A stretch of DNA of 64,000 nucleotides. It comes from Gavia stellata (Eukaryota; Chordata; Aves; Gaviiformes; Gaviidae). The first letter of the stretch is position 1; the number at the start of each line of letters is the position of its first letter. Under the pieces are notes generated by a model. The model did no database searches and had not been told where the DNA came from. It was given only the letters and a program-made list of their open reading frames with translations. The stretch spans positions 43,101,821 through 43,165,820 of the forward strand of contig NC_082637.1 in the NCBI RefSeq assembly GCF_030936135.1, given 5' to 3'. Shown one piece after another: positions 58,115 through 64,000 of the stretch. Position numbers and translations under genes: made by a program.

Positions 58115-59137
58115 ATGCATATGGGCTACAGCCATGCTGCACATCTATGACACAAAAGCTAAAGGGTTTGAAAGTTATGGTGGTACTGCACAGCTGTAGC
58201 ACACAAGTTATATTTTCTTTTAGTTCCTGTAGCTAGTTTAGTTAACTGCATGGGATTGAGGCCTAATCTTGCAATGACTTGGCAGCCTTGGCTTCACTGA
58301 AGGTGAGGAGCCCCAGACTAATCACGATTGGTTCCAAAATTTGAAAAAAAATATTCTTAATGTGTAGTTAAAATATGAGTAGCATTGTAAGATGCTATGG
58401 ATCTGAGTCTGTGTTTTGCTTCTAGTCACAAATGACTTCTTCTTCAGCAATGTCTTGTTTTCAGTAAATTTCAGGAGGCAAAATTTGTCGTAAGCTTTCT
58501 GTAATGTTTTACATATACTTTGTGACTGCATGGTGAAGCTAGAACTAATGTTGTGTTCTCTAAGGACACCTGGTTGGTTTATCAGATATATTCCAACAGT
58601 ATACCACCAGCAGTATTTAGGAGTTAACATCTGCGTTCCGAACTTGAGGACTTTGCCTTCAGACTTGCTCCCATGCTTGAAGTACTATCATAACAGTTCC
58701 ATGTAGCAATACCCACTGTGGTTAAATTCTCTGTAAGACTAGGCCTTTTTTCATATTATCATTTACTGGTTAAAAGCTAATATGCATGAGTCTGTAATTA
58801 AATCAATTTATAAGATGTTGTTTATTTCTCTATGCATTTTTGTATATTAAACATCTCTAGGTTATTAATTTTATATTCTTATTTTGGAGTGTGCATATTT
58901 GCTCCTGCCAAAAACTTGTTTTTAATTTGTTAACCTTGTGCCAAACTGGATTGCTGTATTCTACTCGATGGATCTGTGACTTTCTCTGCACTGACTTCCT
59001 AGCCCAAAGTGCAGCAGGCTTTCTTGTCTGGTACTTCTTAAATGTCTTCCCTCCCTAATTGCTCCAATATTTTCTCTGCCTTTTCATTGTTTCAGTTCTG
59101 TAGCCTTTTGTACATGGGGCTTTGCCCAACTGCAGTA

Positions 59138-59143
59138 AATAAA
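59138..59143 (+). terminator. PSAT1: PSAT1 proximal poly(A) signal
   Basis: AATAAA about 1 kb after the stop, followed within 20 bases by a T/C-rich segment. Confidence 0.6.
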
Positions 59144-59686
59144 GTCTTGACTTCTCTGCCTTTTCCTGACACCTCATCATGCTTTTGGTCCAGCTTTCTC
59201 ACTTGATCCTTCTGGCTTATTCCAGACTTTGATACTCTGGGCTAGAGAAGGAACTGTGGTTGTGCAAAGATCTTCAGAAAATCTTCTGTTATAGTACCCT
59301 TGCTTGAGTTACTTTTTCCTTCTCAGCGTGTGTATTTACTGCCAATGACCATATAATGACACTAGCCTCCTGTTTTAACTCATGTAGAAGCTATCTGCTG
59401 GTATCATAGTGTTTAGCATTACTGGAGCTGGTTTCAGACTGTAAACTCTTTGGTGCAGAACTGGGGTTTTTTGATTTTATTTTTTTATGTAACACCAGTG
59501 CAGTGGTAACAACTTTATAATGATAGTGATGGACTGTCCCTTTCTTGGTGGAACCCTCACAGCAAGACAGTGGATTTGTGTGAGGGTTGAGTTACATTCC
59601 TGTCTGAGATGTCATCATTTTATGACTACTGTTTTGAGTTTTTGTCAGCTTAATGTAACTCAAAGTAATGAAAAAAAAATTGTGAA

Positions 59687-59692
59687 AATAAA
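59687..59692 (+). terminator. PSAT1: PSAT1 distal poly(A) signal
   Basis: AATAAA about 1.57 kb after the stop, followed by GTGTGTCTG and TTTTGTTTTTGTC, a good GU/U-rich downstream element. Confidence 0.55.
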
Positions 59693-59710
59693 ACTTAATC
59701 ACAGCATGCT

Positions 59711-62700
59711 GTGAAGTACCAGTGTGTCTGAAGCTTTTGTTTTTGTCACTTTCAGAAGGATGAGAAGTTATGCATTATGTGTGTTTAGAATTTTAGATTC
59801 CAGTATCATCCTTTTCCCTAAAAAGCAAGCTTCCCTCACTTATGTTTTATTTCTTACTGAAAATAGTCTTTCCTACAACTAGTGTGGAAACAAGAGTATT
59901 ACTATGAGAAGGTTTTGAGAACCTGTTTTGCCCTGTCAGTCATGAAGATCTAATTCAGGTTCCTTATTAAGCTTTTTAACTTTCTAAAACTCTACTTCCT
60001 CCAAATCTTGTGTACTTGTTTTCAACAGTAGCTGTGGCTTATCCCTCTTTCAAAAAGTTAGTAAACCTTTGTATTTTATAATAGCCTTACATTCCCCTTA
60101 GCAGGCACACTTCTATGTGTGGTTACAAAAAAGCTTGCACTGCTGTATGTAGCTGATTCACGAACCCAACAGGGACCCTAGGGAACCTCTTTGCTGCTTC
60201 TGAATTGTGCCTGACATATTGTCAATTAAATACTCTTTTTGCCTTTCTCAGTAAAAAAAAAAATCGTGTAAAAGCAAAATGCAGAATACATTAGCATTGA
60301 CTGAATATCATGAGGGGGATACAGGAATGCTGGGAAGACTGGAGTATGTGCTGAACAAATTAGTTATTTGATTTGTTTCAGACTCATCCGTGCAACAGTT
60401 CTACCCTTCCAAGCTGTATCCCTGAAAGATGTAATCAGCATATTGAGCCATGGTGGACAGAAATCCCACTTCCCCTCACATCACATCAGTAGGAGGAATT
60501 TCAGCAAGGGCTTGCTGAGAGTCCTGGTCTGTTTCCCTTATGTCAACATGTACCAGCTGGGTTAATAATTGCAGTTTTTTGGAAGTAGGGCTTTTCTTGG
60601 TGTGATAGGAATACTCCTGAGACATTTGAAGGTGTTGGAAAAATAGAAGTAAAATACTGGTCTCATCTGAGTTTGTGCATGTAGAGAGGGAATTGTAAGA
60701 TGAGCTCTTCTCAATGAACAGTGCTTCTCCTAGTGAGTTGTCTCTATTACATCTCTTAGCTTTTGTGTTTGTTTTCACAAAAGCAGTTGCTGGCATTCTT
60801 TCATTTGTAGTGTAAAAGCCCCTGGCCAATGTCTTTCCCAGGCCTGGCCTAAAAAGAAAAAGATGCTGAGGATATTGTGCACACTCTCTGTTCCACCTCT
60901 GCACAGTGAGGAGTGCTTTACCCCAGGTGAGAACAACTGTAGATCAGGAAGGTACCCTGTTCCAGGGTACTCCTGTCAGTTGTCAATGATAACGTCTTCC
61001 ATGGCAGTTGTGGTACCATCTCTAAGCCTGGCACAAAAGAATTAAATAAGAATTAAGTCTGGATTGCCATATCCTTATTTAACTAGTAATTCTAGTGGAG
61101 AGGAATGATTCATATGGACAGCAGTGTGAACAGTCCTGACCCTGTGTCAGCTGACACTCTGTATTTTCATATTTTTTCCTCTTTCTGTTTAATCCTGTTT
61201 TTCTTTTCAACTTGTAACTAGCTTAATATTATTAGATGTACCCAGGGATGTTTGGATGTAAAAAGTTTAAGCCTATTCTTGCCTTTGAAGTAAATGTTTG
61301 GAATGAAACAGGAATAAAAGACATCATACACTGATGGATTAGAAGTTGTCAATGAATGCTGAAAGTATGATTAGGTCTGCATTATATTGGTATATGATTA
61401 ATGTTTGCTGTATTTTATTCTCTGCATAGAAAATAAGATGAGGGTGAACCTCTTCATATTTGATAAGGATGTACCTAATTAAAAAGTGAAATGTTACAAG
61501 GTTTTACATGAAATCAGTCACTTTAATTGGAAAGAGGTATCCCTGTTCCTGTTGGTAATTGGACTCTTGATAATTTAAAACCAGGATTCATGATAGTCTG
61601 TGTTAAATTGGTCCCTTTTAGGCTAAAGAAGCTAAGAAGTTATAATTACCGATGGATTACTGAATGGTTGGAGGAGCATGATCAAAGAGATGCAAGGAGA
61701 TATGTAGAAGAGCTGGTAGCTTGTGAAGATATATTTATTTTTTTAAGTAGCTAAGGAATACTTGTGTATTTGATGTGACAAAAACAAAAGCTGTACAGTT
61801 TCTGAAATCTCAGAAAATTTGAATTCAATTTCCTACCTTTGCACTATGCGTAATAGAAGCAAACATTGAGTTTTTTAGTAAATGGATTAATTTCACACGA
61901 TTTCTTCATATCTTTTTTGTAAGGTGAAATTTGCTAAACTGTTATAAGAAAACTTACCATTAAACTGCTTAGAATTTATAATATAATGAACAAATCTGAG
62001 TATGATTCTTTGTTTTAGTTCCATGACATAAATTGAAGACATTTGAGAGATGTATTGCTAAAACTAGAGATGGTAGTAACAAACACTTCTTGCTGTATAA
62101 CTGAATAAATATTTTTACATAGTGTGAGCAATAGTTTTTGGACTTGAAACAAACTGCATGAAACTTTCAAACTCTGGTGGTAGGTTTTGTAGCTGGGCAA
62201 ACTGGAACTAAAGAGTTATAAAAGCTGGAAAACTTAGTTCTGGGCTGGCATTGCTCTGCCAGTGTAGGGTCACAGTGGCTCATAGCTTTTTTTTCCCTGC
62301 CAGGGCAGCCCCAATCATGCTGCTTTTGGACACATTTTTATTGTGAAAACAGACCTCCTGCCTTAGCACTAGGCAGGTGTTAATGCTTGGCTCAGATGTG
62401 ATTGTGCTTCACCTGATGTCCCAGTACTCTTGAGTTGTGTGTTAGGTCTGGTCCCTCTATCAGGACTGAAAGAAGTCCAAGAAGGACTCCTCCTTGGTAT
62501 GGCATGGAAGCTTGACTTCAATTCCCTAAACCTGGCTGGTGATGTGAAGTAGTTTGAGGTAAGACAGGACATTGCTCTGGTGGTGTGAGGGGTCCTATGG
62601 TGTGGCAAGAGAAAGGGTGATAGCAGAGCTGTGTGCTCTGCGACTTCTGTAGGAAGCACTGGGCCATGTTAGTGGTGAAGTATGTGCAAGGTAAATGCTG

Positions 62701-63812
62701 GGTGACAGCTGGTTATTCACGAGGAGGATATATTGCAAGGCTTTGGAATTAAGTTGTGTAAAACTAAAGGAGAGGAATAGAAACAGAAGAAAAATACTAA
62801 GAGGGTAATACAAGATAAAGTTTTTATTTTGGAGTAGCTGTTTTACCTATTGGTGTACGAGTCAGAATCACTTTAAGATGCAGCCCTCTGCCTTGCTTCC
62901 CTGCCCTCCTCATGCAGGAGGGGTACTGCTTGTTTTGTGGCTCTATTACTGCTAATGTCACCATAAGGGATGTAGCAAAAATGTGGCCAGACTGGGAAGC
63001 ATGGCAGAACGCACATATGTATGTCAGTTAAATGTGAGGGTAGAACTCTCACTTTGCATGCACAGCCACACAATGTACCCCCAATGTGTAATTTACTTGA
63101 TCCATATTGTAACGATAACTGCAGAGGAACAAAATTCTCCGTTCAATTACTACTTTACATCTCTGTTACAGTCGGAGAAGCAGTCCCATTGTGTTCCGAA
63201 TGCCCTTTAGCACTGGTTTTAATTACAGCATTACTTTGAAAGGAAATTGCTTGTTTGACAGCACTAGCCAGAATCTTTAACTGGCTGTTGAGTGTATATT
63301 TCAGTAAGTGAAAAATAATCCACTGTATTACCAGCAAACCTCTAGCCTTTTCATGCAAAATGCACAAATTTATGTGTGTACAATAAGCCAGAATACTAAT
63401 TCTATCCCTACCACATTTGGGACAGAGAAGGCAGCCACATATCTGGGATTCTGACACTAGCTCTCTGCCAAGTTCTGTTTGCTTTGATCTGTCACTACTG
63501 GTTGATAGATACTCTGAACCACACCTGAATTAAAAAACCCCTATTTTCTACACACGTGAGGCAATGCATCCCAGAAATCAGCCACAGATCCTTTGTTTTA
63601 AAAGATACCATGTAGAGGTGAATATTGGGTACCCTTGTTTTTGTGACATTTTAATTTGTCTTCTGATCATGTTGTTTCCTATGATTTTACATGTACACTA
63701 AAATGTGACTTAATTATCCAATACGGAAATAGTTCTAGAGTTCTCCCATGGATATTGCTTTCAAGATGTTAAACTCTGACCAAAAAAAAAATCTCTGTGT
63801 TGGTTGCGTATG
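59711..63812. other. Intergenic DNA downstream of PSAT1, no gene recognised
   Basis: About 4.1 kb of AT-rich DNA. The longest open frame (minus strand, 60476-60904, 142 codons) shows no family motif, codon bias or promoter context. A segment near 62990-63040 faintly resembles the repeat pair in CEP78 introns. No RNA gene was seen. Confidence 0.6.
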
Positions 63813-64000
63813 AAACGAGGCTCTGGTGAGACCCCACCTGGAGTACTGCATCCAGCTCTGGGGTCTGCAGCACAAGACAGACATGGACTTGCTGGAGTGG
63901 GTCCAGAGGAGGGCCACAAAAATGATCAGAGGGCTGGAACACCTCTCCTATGAAGAAAGGCTGAGAGAGTTGGGGTTGTTCAGCCTGGAGAAGAGAAGGC
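63813..64000 (+). mobile_element. CR1 LINE fragment, sense, cut by window end
   Basis: Encodes the C-terminal ORF2 region: [20 protein letters not shown] and [12 protein letters not shown] in nearly intact frame. It begins abruptly within ORF2, as 5'-truncated copies do, and continues past the window edge. Confidence 0.93.

Larger units (their letters stand above)
58115..59710 (+). other. PSAT1: PSAT1 3' UTR (short and long forms possible)
   Basis: An AT-rich untranslated region with canonical AATAAA signals at 59138 and 59687, so forms of about 1.05 and 1.6 kb are possible. Which is used cannot be told from sequence. AATTAAA/ATTAAA-type variants occur near 58796 and 58847. Confidence 0.6.

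Noticed and set aside
60476-60904. 142-codon minus-strand open frame downstream of PSAT1
   Set aside because: No recognisable domain, no CpG promoter or poly(A) signal in register, and one frame of this length is not unexpected in 64 kb.
61527-61754. 75-codon plus-strand frame with a protein-like charged stretch
   Set aside because: Composition alone is not evidence. There are no conserved motifs, and no acceptor or donor pair in frame was found.

Overview
The window looks like vertebrate nuclear DNA from a bird. It holds two multi-exon genes with GT-AG introns, two CpG-island promoters in AT-rich surroundings, and many CR1 LINE fragments with the sauropsid ATTCTGTG-type 3' tail. CR1 also occurs in crocodilians and turtles, so 'bird' is the best reading rather than a proof. 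The species cannot be named from the sequence. CEP78 followed by PSAT1 on one strand is the same order as on human 9q21; in birds this block lies on chromosome Z, which is background knowledge and not visible here.

Layout. 1-8040: AT-rich upstream DNA with one antisense CR1 tail and no supportable gene. 8040-9140: CpG island, the presumed CEP78 promoter and untranslated first exon. 11049-37230: CEP78 on the plus strand, with 15 coding exons (11073-36905) that join without a frame break into 772 codons, and a poly(A) signal at 37211. Its introns carry four plus-strand CR1 fragments, one minus-strand CR1 fragment, a probable old LTR, a diverged pair of direct repeats and a 22-base C run just before the exon 13 acceptor. 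37230-42450: intergenic, with a CR1 scrap and a MIR-like SINE relic. 42450-43480: CpG island with three CCAAT boxes and a TATA-like box. 43139-58114: PSAT1 on the plus strand, nine coding exons giving 370 codons, with candidate poly(A) signals at 59138 and 59687. 59710-63810: no gene seen. 63813-64000: a CR1 copy that runs off the window.

The two genes are neighbours but not a functional unit. CEP78 is a leucine-rich-repeat and coiled-coil centriole protein. PSAT1 is the PLP-dependent aminotransferase of the phosphorylated serine pathway. I found no convincing undescribed biological system. The most useful leads are regulatory or structural: an RFX-type X-box in the CEP78 island, a CCAAT-N-GGCGG triplet in the PSAT1 promoter, an in-frame Ser/Asn-coding repeat upstream of the PSAT1 start, the C22 tract at a CEP78 splice acceptor, and a divergent CEP78 C-terminus. 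Identifications rest on recalled family sequences and splice-frame consistency; no database search was run.
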